From Roridomyces roridus (Eukaryota; Basidiomycota; Agaricomycetes; Agaricales; Mycenaceae): a DNA stretch of 64,000 bases. The notes under the pieces are model-generated. The model did no database searches. It was not told where the DNA came from and worked only from the letters and a program-made list of their open reading frames with translations. A program made the translations under genes and the position numbers. Location of the stretch: contig JARKIF010000160.1 in NCBI GenBank assembly GCA_029378245.1, forward strand, positions 1 through 64,000, read 5' to 3'. Position 1 is the stretch's first letter. The number at the start of each line of letters is the position of its first letter. Positions 1-11,212 of the stretch are shown one piece after another.

Positions 1-740
1 ATTATTCCTAGTGGCTTTTGTTGCGCCAGGCCCCGGGGGGCGATCGTTGCGTAGGGGTTGGAGGTGGGAGCGGTAGAAGCGATTGGGACAGAGGCGAGAG
101 TAGGAGTGAAGATGGGTAACGAGTTCGCAGCAACAGGTTCAGCTTGCTGTACCTGGCGGCTCGACTGGCCCTCCGAGAACCATTCCAAATCAGAATTTGA
201 ACCATATTTCCAAACATTTTGTGGTTCGGACGGTCTGGATTCCTAAGCACACGTTTTAGTCAAAGGGAAATGCGGAAGACACCAAAATCACTCACAATTC
301 GTTTTTGGAGTTTCAAGTAGGCGTCATATCCAGGCTGAACACATCTGAGAACGACGTCGACCATGTAAAGAAAGACGACATACCTTCAGTTCCTCGAGTT
401 TATTCAACAACTCATCTGTTGTTTTGCTCCCTTCGGGTTCCCAGGACCATGGATCGGGAACCGGCCGTGATGCTGGCCATGGCATGGGTGTTGTCTGCGG
501 CGCTGCTGTGACTGTCTGGAAGGTACCGCGGCTGTATAAAGTCGTTGTGGTTCCCCACGTGATGATCCCGAAGAAAAAGGCAGTCTGAGCAAAGGAAATG
601 AGGTCACCACTCGGGTTGGGCAGCGACTCTCAACGCGGAGAGCTGGAGTTGCTCCACAAAGGGCCATCAAGCTCTCGATGTGGTTTCTTGACCGTCCAGT
701 CCACGTAGGATGGAGAGTTCTTGCCTACGAGCGGTGGCAT
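1..740 (-). pseudogene. Frameshifted paralogue of the GNAT-gene N-terminus, running off the left edge
   Basis: Read on the minus strand, 440-740 is clearly homologous at DNA level to the first 75 codons of the gene at 5026 (GLDGQ, EQLQL..AL, AAQPE, DLI.FA). The matching blocks lie in different frames, separated by three single-base indels. Downstream the reading frame is open and well spliced: an exon ends in LLNKLEELK at 384, a 39-nt exon lies at 296-334 (PGYDAYLKLQKRI) and a last visible exon at 1-242 begins ESRPSEPQ. The introns 335-383 and 243-295 have GT/AG ends. The C-terminal half does not resemble the 5026 gene, so this is a diverged relative sharing only the N-terminal domain. Either the 5' end is a decayed pseudogene or the consensus carries indels. 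Function is unknown. Confidence 0.5.
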
Positions 741-1300
741 GTTGGAGTGGAGGGGAGAAGGAGGGCGTCTATTCTGTCAAGCACGAGGATACTTACAGGT
801 ATACGTGGCTCAGGCTGCGGCGGGTGGAATCGAGTCAGGAGATAGAGCGCCAAGATGAAATTAGCACATCAAGTTGCATTTGAAATAAAACAGAGTCTGG
901 AGTGATGGAAGTCAGTGGATGGAAGATCTTCCGAGTCCTCTGTTGTTGCCTTGTTTTAGAGTTGAATATACACCGAGAATGCGATTCGTCACTCGAGAGT
1001 CGAGTCTCGACGGACCACGGTCGTATGCTGTTGCATCACAGCAACATCATGGCAGCGGGACGCTGCGGGAGGGAGGCCGATGTTGGGCTGATTTAACGAT
1101 TCAGAGTAATTTTAAACCTGGAAACTGTTCTTCGGTCCGAGTCGAACCTGCCTGATAAGAGAGTTGTGGGTCCACGCGTACGGCGGCGGCCGGCGGACCT
1201 GAACCACGGCCAAAGAATACACAACACAACGGATCAGCGGCCCTCCGCTCCGTTCTGTCCCTTGTCTCCTCCTTATCACCCAACTTCATTTTTGGCGACA
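741..1300. other. Intergenic region between divergent genes
   Basis: No convincing coding sequence is seen. This is the shared upstream region of the minus-strand GNAT-like relic and the plus-strand dehydrogenase. Confidence 0.6.
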
Positions 1301-2821
1301 ATGAACGCAGTCTTTTATCGCGGTGTACGACCCGCTTTCTTGAAAAAAATGGCGCATTCACGTCCATAGGTCGAGGACTTTGAGGTCATCACCGACGCAC
1401 CAATCCCGAGTGTAGCAGACGACCAAGTCCTCATAAAAGGTACTTATCAACGCGTCTTTTAGGAGGTCTGTTCGTATTAAGCTTTTCAAGTCTCTTGTTG
1501 TGGGATCTGTGGGACGGATAGGTGGCTTTTCGTTGACCACTGAAGCGACGCGTCTGATATCGCCTTGCAGTCATATCGCCAAGGGTACACCCGTTCTTCG
1601 CGTCCAGGTTCCGTTTTTTGACGCGACATAGGGGAATTCATCGCAAAGTTTCCTGTACGCATCTGAACGCGTCTTCTCCGCTGATCAAGCTGGACAAAAT
1701 GCCCTTCAGCTCATCCCAGGCCACGAAATCGTCGGCACCGTCTCGCAACTAGGCAAATCCGTGACCGAGTTCTCCGTTGGCGACAGAGTTGTTGCTGATA
1801 ATGGAATTCCGGTATTTTTAAATCCACTCGCCGTTGAAATTTTTAAAATTTGACTTTACCAGTGCCAGAGCTGTTTCTACTGTCGCCGGGGCAAGGACCT
1901 CCTATGTGAGAACTTTGAAAGCCTGGGCGTCACCATGGCCGGCGGGTTTGCCGACTATGTCTCGATGTAAAGCTTGTCTGTCAGGTCCATCTTGAGAAGT
2001 CTAATTTAGGTTCCAGTGCCAGCAACAAGGTGTACAAGATATTTAACCTCACGGACGAAGAAGCCACCCTCGTCGAGCCTGCCGCCTGTGCCGTCCACGG
2101 CGCAGAAAAACTTGACCTCCCAGTCGGTGCCGAGGTGCTAATCTTGGGTGCAGGACCCACAGGTGATTATTCTTGATTTGATCTCGCATAGAAACTGAGG
2201 ATTCGCCTAGGTCTCATCCTGTCCCAACTCCTCAAACTCAACGGTGCCGCCCGAGTCGTCATTGCTGCAAACAAAGGCGTCAAGACGGAGCTGGCGCGGA
2301 CGCTCAATGCGGCAGACGAGTACGTCGAGCTGGACCGGACTGCGCCCGAGACACAGTGGGCGCAGCTGAAGAAGGATTATCCGTATGGATTTGACGCCGT
2401 CGTGGAAGCCACGGGCTCGGAGGCGGTCGCCAATGAGAGCATCAACTACGTCCGACGGGGAGGCACGCTCATGGTCTATGGCGTGTACGACAATGCTGCG
2501 CGTGTGCATTGGGCTCCGTCCAAGATCTTTGGCGACGAGATCAAGGTGCTCTTCTCTGTATTCTGCACGTGGAATCGGTGCTCAAAATCGTTTAGATCAT
2601 TGGTTCTTTCGCACAGACGTACTGCTTCCCGCGGGCCGTAGCCTACCTCGATAGCGGGAAAGTGCGTGTCAAGGGCATGGTGTGTTCCGTCCTTATGCTG
2701 CTTTCAAAGTTGACGATAACCTCAGGTAACGGACACCTTCTCAATCAAAGACTATCAGAAGGCGCTGGACAAGCTCGAGAGCAAGACTGCAGTCAAGATC
2801 GTCGTGAAGCCCACTTTGTAG
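1301..2821 (+). CDS. Zinc-dependent medium-chain alcohol/polyol dehydrogenase
   Basis: NAD(P)-linked oxidoreductase of the GroES-like MDR family, which interconverts alcohols or polyols with ketones or aldehydes. Eleven exons are separated by introns 1325-1369, 1440-1490, 1522-1570, 1585-1631, 1655-1709, 1812-1862, 1967-2016, 2163-2210, 2546-2595 and 2680-2725. Removing them leaves 1029 nt, 342 codons plus stop. The protein shows the catalytic zinc motif CGICGTD, then [14 protein letters not shown], the structural zinc Cys cluster C-x2-C-x2-C-x7-C, and the Rossmann motif LGAGPTG. Length and motif order fit the sorbitol/arabinitol/butanediol dehydrogenase branch. The substrate cannot be fixed from sequence alone. 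The start is the first ATG in frame with the conserved N-terminus. The protein is probably cytosolic, as no targeting signal is seen. Confidence 0.9.
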
Positions 2822-2967
2822 TAACTTGGTGTAAGATTATATGTACTGCTGAACTCCTACTTGAATCTACTTGAACGCTACAAACAATTAAATAAAGGCG
2901 AGGTATTGCTACACGTTATAGATACAAAGGCCCCGAGCACACCACGGGCAGGAGAGCAACGCAAGAC

Positions 2968-4751
2968 TCATGACCACTTGTGGCTACCATGTCCGCTCGT
3001 ATTTGCATTCGTGCCCCTGGACCAAAGTATCGGCACCGGCTGCGTCCCGCTCAGATTCGGATGGCTGACTGAGCCACCATTGTTGCCATTGTACAGTGCA
3101 CCATTGGAACCAGTCCGCATCCGCCCTGGCTCAAAAGGCGGTGCCCGGCTGGACAGTGTGGACGTATTAGCAGTGGCTGGCGTGCCCGTGGGGGATGAGT
3201 TGGACGACGTCGAGTCGGTTGATGTGGATGTAGATTTGAGGGACGAGTGTCGTTGTGGCTGTGCAAAAGAGGTGACGGGGCTGCGCGAAGGGCGGGAGGA
3301 AGAGGAGCGTTGGTGTTGTGATTGTGGGGCACTTGTCGCAGCTGCAGTGGCGGGGGTGGGTTGCGACTGATGTCGCGCTGCAGCCCATTGGGTCGAGCCC
3401 GAGGAGGAGCTGGAGGGCGTTATGCCAGGACGCTGAATGGGGACGGGCGACGGCCGCGTGAGAACTGTCGGCACCGTCTGACGATTCCACTGAGCGTGTG
3501 GTTCTTCAGCAACCTCTGGATACTCTTCCGAGTAAGTGAATTCCAGTGGATCAGCCTCAATGCGCTCGATCTCGAGCTCGATGGCGCGGAGCTGCTCCTC
3601 AAAATCGGGGATGATGCTCGTCTCCAGTTTTTCCTTCTTCCCGTTAAGCCGCTCCATCTTGTTATTGAGACCAGCAAGCTCGCCGCGCATGAGCTCGAGT
3701 TTCCTCCGCTCCTTGTCCTCCTCGCGCTCACGGTCCTTCCTGGCCCGATCGGCGTCCTCCTTGACCTTCGAATACGCCTGCTCCTTTTGTGAGCGCTGGA
3801 CTTTCAGTCCAGGAAGCTCTGCCTCCACTTCCAAAACCATCTCCTCCATCTCCTGGGTGGAGATCTGGGCCCGTTTGGCCGCTTCTTGCAGCGCCAAAAC
3901 CTTCTGGCGGGCACGATGTTCCGCAACGCTGTGCTTCTCGGAAGCTCGTTTAAGAATCTCCATCTCCGAGCGCAAGGCCGCGTCAGCTTTTTGGGCGTCA
4001 CGCCGCGCGACTTTAAAAGAGGAGGTGAGGGTATCACGCTCGGCGGTGATGACAGAGAGCGTGTGTTGGAGCTGGTTCAGACGGTCCTCGAGGGTGAGTT
4101 GGGGACGGGGAGTGCTGTTTGGGGGTGTAGAGGATAAGTTCCCATTGGGCGATGTCGAGGGTGTGGGCATCGGAGACTCTGCAGTCGCGTCATCGTCCTC
4201 GGGGAGCAACGCAGCCTGGGGTATCTCGTCTGGACAGAGATATGGGACTGGATCTGGCTAGGCAAGAGGAAAAACGCACCATCGGTGACGACCTGTCTGC
4301 GAATATTATTATTCTGACCTCCTTGGACCAAACCGAGGTCGATGTCGTATTTTTTGCCCGGCATGAGACCGTAGATGATAATGACGGCCTCGTCGGTCTT
4401 GTCGTCGATGCGGATGTAGACGCCTTTCCATGTAGCAGAGTTTACATTCACTGAAAGGCCTTTGGCAAGGACTTCGGAGATGACGGATGATTTCTTTTGC
4501 TCTGCGACAGACTCGTCCGTCTCATCGTCGTCTTCGCCCTCTTCGTTTTCATCTTCAGCCGCGAGACCGAGTGAGGCGAGAAAAGGCTCCGTGTCGAGGG
4601 TAAAATTGGAGAAATTGGAAGAGAGGATAAAGGTAACGGACACGGAGGTAATCTCCCTCACGGTGAGCGAGAGTGGCGGCTTTCCGGGACGTATAGTGTG
4701 CCATTCAGATGCATCCATTGAAGAGCGTGTGTGGCAGTGTTTGCGCGGCAT
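2968..4751 (-). CDS. Fn3-like domain plus coiled-coil, Ser/Pro-rich protein
   Basis: Two exons with an intron at 4230-4279 give 577 codons plus stop. The N-terminal 150 residues look like a fibronectin-III-type beta domain (PPLSLTVREI, TWKGVYIRID, IYGLMPGKKYDIDL). An acidic linker follows (EDENEEGEDDDETDES). The middle holds a long charged heptad-rich coiled coil from about LEDRLNQLQHTL to RIEADPLEF, and the C-terminal third is low-complexity Ser/Pro/Thr/Gln. This architecture suggests a cytosolic scaffold, but I cannot name a function. The ATG at 4751 is the first in frame; a second ATG at 4718 (MDASEW) is an equally plausible start. The gene is divergent from the GNAT gene, with about 275 bp between the starts. 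Confidence 0.8.
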
Positions 4752-4977
4752 TTCCTGATTTGATCTTCTCCCGCTCACGACTCACCTCGGTGCCGGGGTC
4801 GGCGCCTAGCCCATAGCCAGCCCATGAATAACCTTCATCTTCATGGCTGTTTTACATCTTCTCCAACTCGAACAAGTGCTGTATTCGACAATTTTCAGTG
4901 CAAGCGCTTATTAGTACGGGAACGAGCGCTTTAGACCTGCAATCGCGGCACGACCCCTAAGTCTCACGCACCGCAGC

Positions 4978-4985
4978 TATATTTA
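4978..4985 (+). promoter_or_regulatory. TATA-like box upstream of the GNAT gene
   Basis: TATATTTA lies 41 bp before the ATG at 5026, in the 275-bp divergent promoter shared with the Fn3-like gene. Confidence 0.4.
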
Positions 4986-5025
4986 TTCCTGGGGGCTGAA
5001 TAGACGCCCCTTGCTTTCCCCCACC

Positions 5026-6555
5026 ATGACTCTCCTTGTCGGTCCTCGCGTTAGCATCCACCAGGGACTGGATGGCCAAGACGACAACATAGAGGCGCTC
5101 ATGTCCTTATGGGAGCAGCTTCAGCTCTGCGCCCTCGAGCTCGCTGCCCAGCCCGAGTGCGACCTCATCACCTTTGCTCTCACTGGCTTCTTCCTTGGAG
5201 TCATTACGGCCAAAATCGACACCAACGTAAAGCCGACGGAGCTCGAGGGCCCTTCGGAAGCGCAAGGAACCATACTAGACGAGCTTCAAGACTCGTTTCA
5301 AGTCGCAGTCCCAAAGAAGAAGAAGAAGAAAAATGGAAAGAGCAAGGCAAACGCTGCAGTGCAGCATGTTGTAAATCCCTTTCACCTTCCTGTCTCATCT
5401 TCTGACCGCACACAGCTCTTGGGCTTCGATAAAGCTCCCAACGTACCACCCAGAATGTCACCGCATGGCTATATCTCACCCTGGACGCCTGTTTGCGAGG
5501 GAGTCGAGAGCCGCGTCGTGTTGGGCTCTCGCATTGGGACCAATGAGTTCCGAAGCCGTGCACGCCTTTGGCAAGACTCCGAGAACATTTTCGGTGATCA
5601 TAGCCGGGAGGAAGAGGAACACCTCGCCATCGAGCGTGCTTGGGGCGACTACAGCAGCGACGAAGAGGAAGAGCTTCCCGTGATAGAACCGGCACCAGTA
5701 CCAGTCGGATTGATCTACCTCTCCGCTTCGCCCTTCACGCAAACCGCGCCAAACCAGGTCGGCGAGTTGAACCTGGGAATCATCCTAGACAGCAAGTACC
5801 GCGGTAAGGGCTTTGCATGCGAAGCGATCCAACTCGCCGTCAAGCACGCGTTCGAGGTGGAACACTGTCACCGCATCCAGGCGTCTCTCATCAATTTGGA
5901 CTGGGCGCACAAAGACCGCATGACAGCCCTGCTAACGCAGCTGCGGTTTGGGCACGAGGGTACCCGCCGTCGGGCGTTTTACAATCCCATGATGGCCGAG
6001 TGGCAGGACGTTACGACGCTCGCCATCCTCGCGACCGACTGGTCGATCAGATCGTTCCTTAAACCAGCGCCCAAGTCCCTCTGGGACGAGCTGTTCTTGC
6101 GGCACCAGCGCGAGCGCGAGGAGTTGTTGCGCTGGGACGAGAAGCAGAGTCGCTCGTTGAAGCGGAGTGCCAGTACGGAGACGCTGCGTCCGCCTGTGGG
6201 CGCTTTGGTCGATTTGGGAGCGGAAACTGACTCGAGTGCCGAGTCAGATGCCTCCTCGACCACGTCGTCCAAGGGTAAATGGCGTGCGGTGCAAACTGAT
6301 GACGGCACTCGGGACAACTCTCCATCTCCCGCACCCAGCTTCGGATCTTACGATGACGCCCAAGGCGATGCGCATTTCTCCTCAGACTCCATGTTTAGAA
6401 TATTCGGAGTGCGCTCGCAGAGCCCAGCTCTCAGCGATTCGTCGATCGAAAGTGTTCCCTTCTCCGAGGTGAGCGGTGGCGGAAGCGACTGGGATATGGT
6501 GGAAATGTCCTCGACGTCGTCATCTGCGGGCTCGAGCTTTGGAGGTGATGAATAG
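5026..6555 (+). CDS. GNAT acetyltransferase-like protein with disordered C-terminus
   Basis: The open frame is 509 codons and starts at an ATG in a good CCACC context. Residues about 220-330 carry a GNAT fold of the RimJ/RimL type: the beta4-like GELNLGIILD, the acetyl-CoA loop YRGKGFACEAI and the helix LAVKHAFE, followed by HRIQASL. The family transfers acetyl groups from acetyl-CoA to amines or N-termini; the substrate here is unknown. A lysine run (PKKKKKKNGK) near residue 100 could be a nuclear signal. The C-terminal 170 residues are acidic, Ser-rich and probably disordered. A 45-nt stretch at 5371-5415 begins GTAAAT and ends ACACAG, and is probably an in-frame intron; spliced, the product would be 494 residues. 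A broken relative of its N-terminus lies at 440-740. Confidence 0.8.
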   Translation: MTLLVGPRVSIHQGLDGQDDNIEALMSLWEQLQLCALELAAQPECDLITFALTGFFLGVITAKIDTNVKPTELEGPSEAQGTILDELQDSFQVAVPKKKKKKNGKSKANAAVQHVVNPFHLPVSSSDRTQLLGFDKAPNVPPRMSPHGYISPWTPVCEGVESRVVLGSRIGTNEFRSRARLWQDSENIFGDHSREEEEHLAIERAWGDYSSDEEEELPVIEPAPVPVGLIYLSASPFTQTAPNQVGELNLGIILDSKYRGKGFACEAIQLAVKHAFEVEHCHRIQASLINLDWAHKDRMTALLTQLRFGHEGTRRRAFYNPMMAEWQDVTTLAILATDWSIRSFLKPAPKSLWDELFLRHQREREELLRWDEKQSRSLKRSASTETLRPPVGALVDLGAETDSSAESDASSTTSSKGKWRAVQTDDGTRDNSPSPAPSFGSYDDAQGDAHFSSDSMFRIFGVRSQSPALSDSSIESVPFSEVSGGGSDWDMVEMSSTSSSAGSSFGGDE

Positions 6556-6796
6556 TGGGAATTTTCTTGTCGAATTGTGTTCGAGACTGTAGTGACCATG
6601 CTTGTAATTTGTTGAGTTTTCACAATGCGATTATTGTACATATTTTGGTGCTGGTTGATTGTGGGTCCACCCATGGCAGACGCGTTAACGTTCCTCTCCG
6701 CCAATCTTCAACTTGTTGAGGCCAAGGCTGAAGCAGACGGCCGGTTTATGTAAATTTCCAGACTGTAAGAATCGTAAATACACAAGGATACAGACC

Positions 6797-8045
6797 TCAA
6801 ATCTCCATAAATACAACAGATATATCGTCCCTATCAGTATCATCCAGTTCCTTGACCATTTGACCTCGTCTTTGCCAAACAACGAATTTCTAATGAGCAG
6901 TTCGGCGGGATTGTAACTGCTGTCACTTGGGATGCGCTCGTGGCCGAGTCGTTCGTCGTGTCCTCCGCCTACGAGAGACATGAGTACATCCCAGCGTTCG
7001 ACAGGCGGGATTGGAGTTTGTGTCACGGTCATCGAGTCGGGGAGACCGTCAGACGCAAGCACCGGTATGTCTCCCGGCAAGAGTTCATACCGTTGAAAGG
7101 AAGGAGTAGACGAGATGTAGGGTGGAGTGGTGTTTCCACGGAGAACCCAGTCCTGGTAAACCGAGGGAGGGTACGGCGAGCGGTAGAAATAGCCCAGGAC
7201 GCGCTTCACGAAGAGTTGCGGCGCCTTGAGATGAAAATCTCCGAGTGCTTCAAAAGTATCAGCTTGCAAATTGGTTGCTTCGAAGGCAGACACGCACCTC
7301 GAGTCACAGAGAGCAAACCAAGGACGCCGTGGTCGTGAACAACACCTTCTTCGCCCGGATGCTCTGCAAGAAGCCTTTGTACTTCATTCGTTCTTGCTGT
7401 TATGGCTCTCGCTCAATTTGACGGGGACCATCTTGCCGTCTTGCCGTCGCCCGCATACTGACTACAGTCAGATGACGCCCATTTCCAACGACGAAAGCTA
7501 CCCACCTGCATCTGAATCGCCCAGAGATACCATACAAATATTTTTCCTCTCTTTATCCAAGATTCCCATGAGTACAGTCGTTCCAACAACTGCGAGCCGG
7601 CCCTCCCGGAATTGCGCGTCTTGTGGTCCGTATCCAATAACCTCATGAACATTGCACGGATCTTCCCAGTGACCGTCGGTCCAGTCTTCCCCTTCTTTAA
7701 AGAGTTTATAGACAGGAGAAAGAAGGGAGCGGTCAAAGTCGTGAAAAATCTGCTGGATGGTCTGCTCGAGATTCGGGTCGTTGGGGTCATAACGATCCGC
7801 GACCAGCTGAGGGATGCAGCGCGACGCGTATTCAGAGAGGTCGCTGGAGTGATGACTTGGTCAAAGATCAGGCATTTTGCGGGTGTCATGTTCAAGTGCA
7901 TACCGTCGAATATCGCTACAATCGTGCCGTGTTCAAAGGGCAGCACCACAGTGCGGTCTTCCTTTTTGGTGGGAAGGACAGATTGATGGACTTTTGTCCC
8001 ATCGGGCAGCACTAGAGTAGTGGAGACGAATTCTGCCGGCGACAT
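6797..8045 (-). pseudogene. PP2C-family Ser/Thr phosphatase with apparent frameshifts
   Basis: The gene encodes a PP2C metal-dependent phosphatase resembling mitochondrial pyruvate dehydrogenase phosphatases. Recognisable in order are VVLPFEHGTIVAIFDG, HHSSDLSEYASR, VVGTTVLMGIL, VSLGDSD, LSESHNSKNE, EVQRLLAEHPGEE, an ALGDFHLK block, the LASDGL metal-binding motif and the C-terminal RDDISVVFMEI. A 50-nt intron with GT-AG ends separates SVTR from ALGDFHLK. Three places need a change of frame that splicing does not explain: at the first intron acceptor near 7857, after HNSKNE near 7386, and before the terminal KELDDTDRDD near 6859. The first and third look like one base missing from GG and AAAA runs. 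It is either a recent pseudogene or a real phosphatase damaged by consensus errors. The ATG at 8045 begins MSPAEF. Confidence 0.7.
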
Positions 8046-8857
8046 GGTGCTCGAGTTCAAGCTGGGAAGTCCACGTGATGGGGGTTGGTGGGCGCACTTT
8101 TCAAACGATTTTGCTGGGAAAGAAGTGGTAATCAATCGGCGCTCAGCCCTTGTTCAGGCGCCCGGGACCAATGAGATAGAGTGCCAGACTTTGGGGTTGT
8201 AGGTCCATGTGTTGACACTTGCTCATATGACATCGCTAGATTACGCATCCCTCCTACCACTGACCAGAGCGGAGAGCCAAGCAAGATCTCGGCGACTCCG
8301 AGTCGGAGAGAAAGGATCATTGTATCAGCGAATTTCCTGGACTCGGGAGCCCATGAGCGGAAGCCACCGGTGGCTGGCAAGTAAGTAGAAGGAATGAACC
8401 GAGTCCGAGTTATACCGAGTAGAAGATTGGCCGAGAAAGTGAAATTGAGTGGGGAGGCAAGTGGTAGTCCAATTCACTGAGTGCGAGCAAATTGGGAGCA
8501 AACAAGAGGTCCTGCGGCAGTGCTGACAACCTGATGCGTCGGAAGCCGAAGCTTGGCCGAACTCGGAACCAGGCCGACGTCAAAAAACAAATATTTGATC
8601 TGGATGCTCATCTTGCCTTTTATTTACTTATTTGCCTGTGTGCTATGTCGGACGTGAATTCCAGCTGGCAAGAAACTGGATGACCATATTAATACCAGCT
8701 TGTATCAGATTTGAGACGCGTCTGACGCGTCAATTATTGATGGTTTTGAAACACGTGATCGAAGCCACTCCCTTTCACGACCGCCATTACTTATCTGAAC
8801 GACTGTCTTCAGATTCACGCAACGCTACCAGAGAGGCTGTATCGAGCCCAGACCGCC

Positions 8858-11098
8858 ATGACCTCTAATGACGACGTCCTGACTGAACTCCTCATTGCCC
8901 AACTCCTAGAATCGGACGTCCGTCTTTTAGCATCTGCAAAAGAGGCCGAACGTCTCCAATTGGACGATGCATTGGCAACCTCCGCTCGAGCCACTGGTCG
9001 CATCCCGAAATTCTCCGGGATAGGAGTCATCAAAGAGGATGGAGACCTTGCTCTCGAGGTCTACGCCAACGACGCACGAGTCAGCGCCGACACTGCTTAC
9101 GCACAACGTATCCAAGCCTCGAATGTTGCGGATTTGCAGTATGCGCAAAAGGTCGCAGCGGCGGAAAAGTGCGTGGCACTAGTTTACATCGTCATCTTTG
9201 ACCGTTTTCTCCCCAGGAAATTGATGCTGGATGCCGAGTTTGCGAGGCAACTACAGGCTGCTGACGATCAGGGGCGAGATACCGATAGTATCAGGGACGT
9301 AGAAAGGTCTGTCCAAGTCTCTCTGCAGGTTTTCTCGAGTTCACAATCGCCAGTTTCCTTGGACGAGAAGCTGTTGACAGAATCATGGTAGATGCGGATT
9401 GTGTTTTGCTTCCTGAAGTCTAATTCTTTCTTAGGCTTCCGATTTAAACGACAAAGGCAAAGCGGCGGTCAAGACGTCGGTCAAACGGGAAGAGCCGGAA
9501 CCAGGGATCGGAGACCGAGACCTCGCGAGTGAGATTCGCGCAGGCAAACGTCCACGCCTGAGCGGTAGGCGCAAATTCGTGAGCCAGATATGCGTTTTAA
9601 ACACCGACGTTGCCCAGAAAATATCCATGTCAAGCAAGAAGACACCGAAGGGACTGTTCAAGGCCCATACACCACCTGCGGTATCTGCATGGATGCTTTT
9701 CAACCCACGTATTCACCGTACAGTGCGTCAATTTCCGCCAACTCGTCCAGTCGTCTGCAATTCGGTCTCCGGCTTCCATGTCCTCAGCAGCATGGATACT
9801 GTGTTGGATGCCTTACCAGTTACATTGAGAGCAAACTCGATCCGGATGGCAAGGGCAGCGGAAACTCGGGCATAATCGTGTTCCCTATCCGCTGTCCTGA
9901 ATGTCCAATGACGGAATTCATGGATGGGATTTCCGACGAGGTGGCAGAGCGTGTTCTGGGACCCGAGAAAATGGTTCTTTGGGTAAGATTTCTATTCGAT
10001 AGATACTCTTTCGTTCCTCAATGCACTATAGGACCACCAAAAGCTTCTCAATTCGATTCCACATCTATATTGCCCCAATCCAAAGTGTTCGGCGGTGGTG
10101 CAGACGCCAGAGGATGCCGAGGATCCACAAGCCGTCTGTCCATCTTGTCAACTGCTCATGTGCGTTCCGTGTCGAGTTGCATGGCATAACGGTGAGTGTT
10201 CGCTGTCTTTGTTGGGCTAGCGTGATCAACAGTTTTTCAGGCGTTTCTTGCGAACAATATCAAGTCAGTGGGCGTATATACCTGTTCTCCGTGTTTGACC
10301 GTTGATATCTAGGCTTTACCTCCCGATGAAAGATCTCCGGAAGATCGTCTTTTGCACGAACTAGCAAAGGTCGATCCGTTTCTTCCGTTCTATGATTTAG
10401 CTTCAACTTTTAATGTCAGGCGAAGAATTGGCGTCGCTGTCCCAGTTGTTCTGTGAGTCGACTTTCGTTCGTGGTTGATATTCTATTGACTTTATGCGCA
10501 GTTTCTCGTGGAACTTGTTTACGGCTGCAACCACATGACGTGCAGATGCGGAACGCACTTTTGTTTCCGATGCGGATGTATGCATTCCTTCCTTTCATTA
10601 TCATTTCTAAGCGTGAATCCAGCACTGGCGACGACCAAAGGGCTCTGTCAGCGCGATCCCCCATGCGCTTTATGGGACGACGACATGCTTTTGGAGGAAC
10701 AGGAACGAGCACGAGATGCCCAACTCAACCATCCGGTGCGACCTGCGCCTGCTTATAACCCCCTCCCTGCATTCAACACTCCGCCACCGGCGTATCATTT
10801 TGGCAACCCACATCCCGCTGCTCGGCCTGCTTCCTTGGACTGGTTGGATGACCCACATATCGTTTGTAGCCGACACCCGTTCACCACTGACATGATTCGC
10901 CACCTCGTCTGTGGTTACTGCAACGTGCGGCTCAACTCGCTCGCTGATATGCGGTTCCATTTACTCAATGTTCGGCACCATGCGGTGTATTCCTGCTGTG
11001 GGCGATTCTTCCGGCGCGTGCAGGATTATGAGAGGCATGTGGATACATATGCGGCGAGGTTTGGAGGGGTGCATGCCAAGCAAATGAGGCGCGGTTGA
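8858..11098 (+). CDS. RBR-type E3 ubiquitin ligase
   Basis: Multi-exon RING-between-RING ligase, which takes ubiquitin from an E2 onto a RING2 cysteine before passing it to a substrate. The N-terminal 150 residues are helical and charged. RING1 starts CGICMDAF and continues LPCPQQHGYCVGCL and IRCPECP. The IBR is HLYCPNPKCSAVV..CPSCQLLMCVPCRVAWHN. RING2 runs RRCPSCSVLVELVYGCNHM, with the candidate catalytic cysteine at GCNHM, then CRCGTHFCFRCG. The later introns read cleanly (GTGAGTGTT..TTTTCAG, GTCAGTGGG..TCTAG, GTATGCATT..ATCCAG); exon borders around 9300-9430 are less certain. After RING2 an extra Cys/His-rich tail of about 80 residues (CGYCNVRLNS, HLLNVRHH, CCGRFFRR, HVDTY) looks like two zinc-finger-like units. 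The ATG at 8858 is the first in frame. Confidence 0.85.
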
Positions 11099-11212
11099 GT
11101 AGATGGTTGAAACTCTAGGATTCAACTCAAGATAATAAACGTAAAAAAGGCATAGGCTACAGTCGTATAAAAACATCTTTCGTGGCTATTTACACGAATC
11201 ATCAACATCATC

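Noticed and set aside
2861..4261. Long plus-strand open frames opposite the Fn3-like gene
   Set aside because: They mirror codon bias of the minus-strand gene and contain no domain; the spliced minus-strand model is exact.
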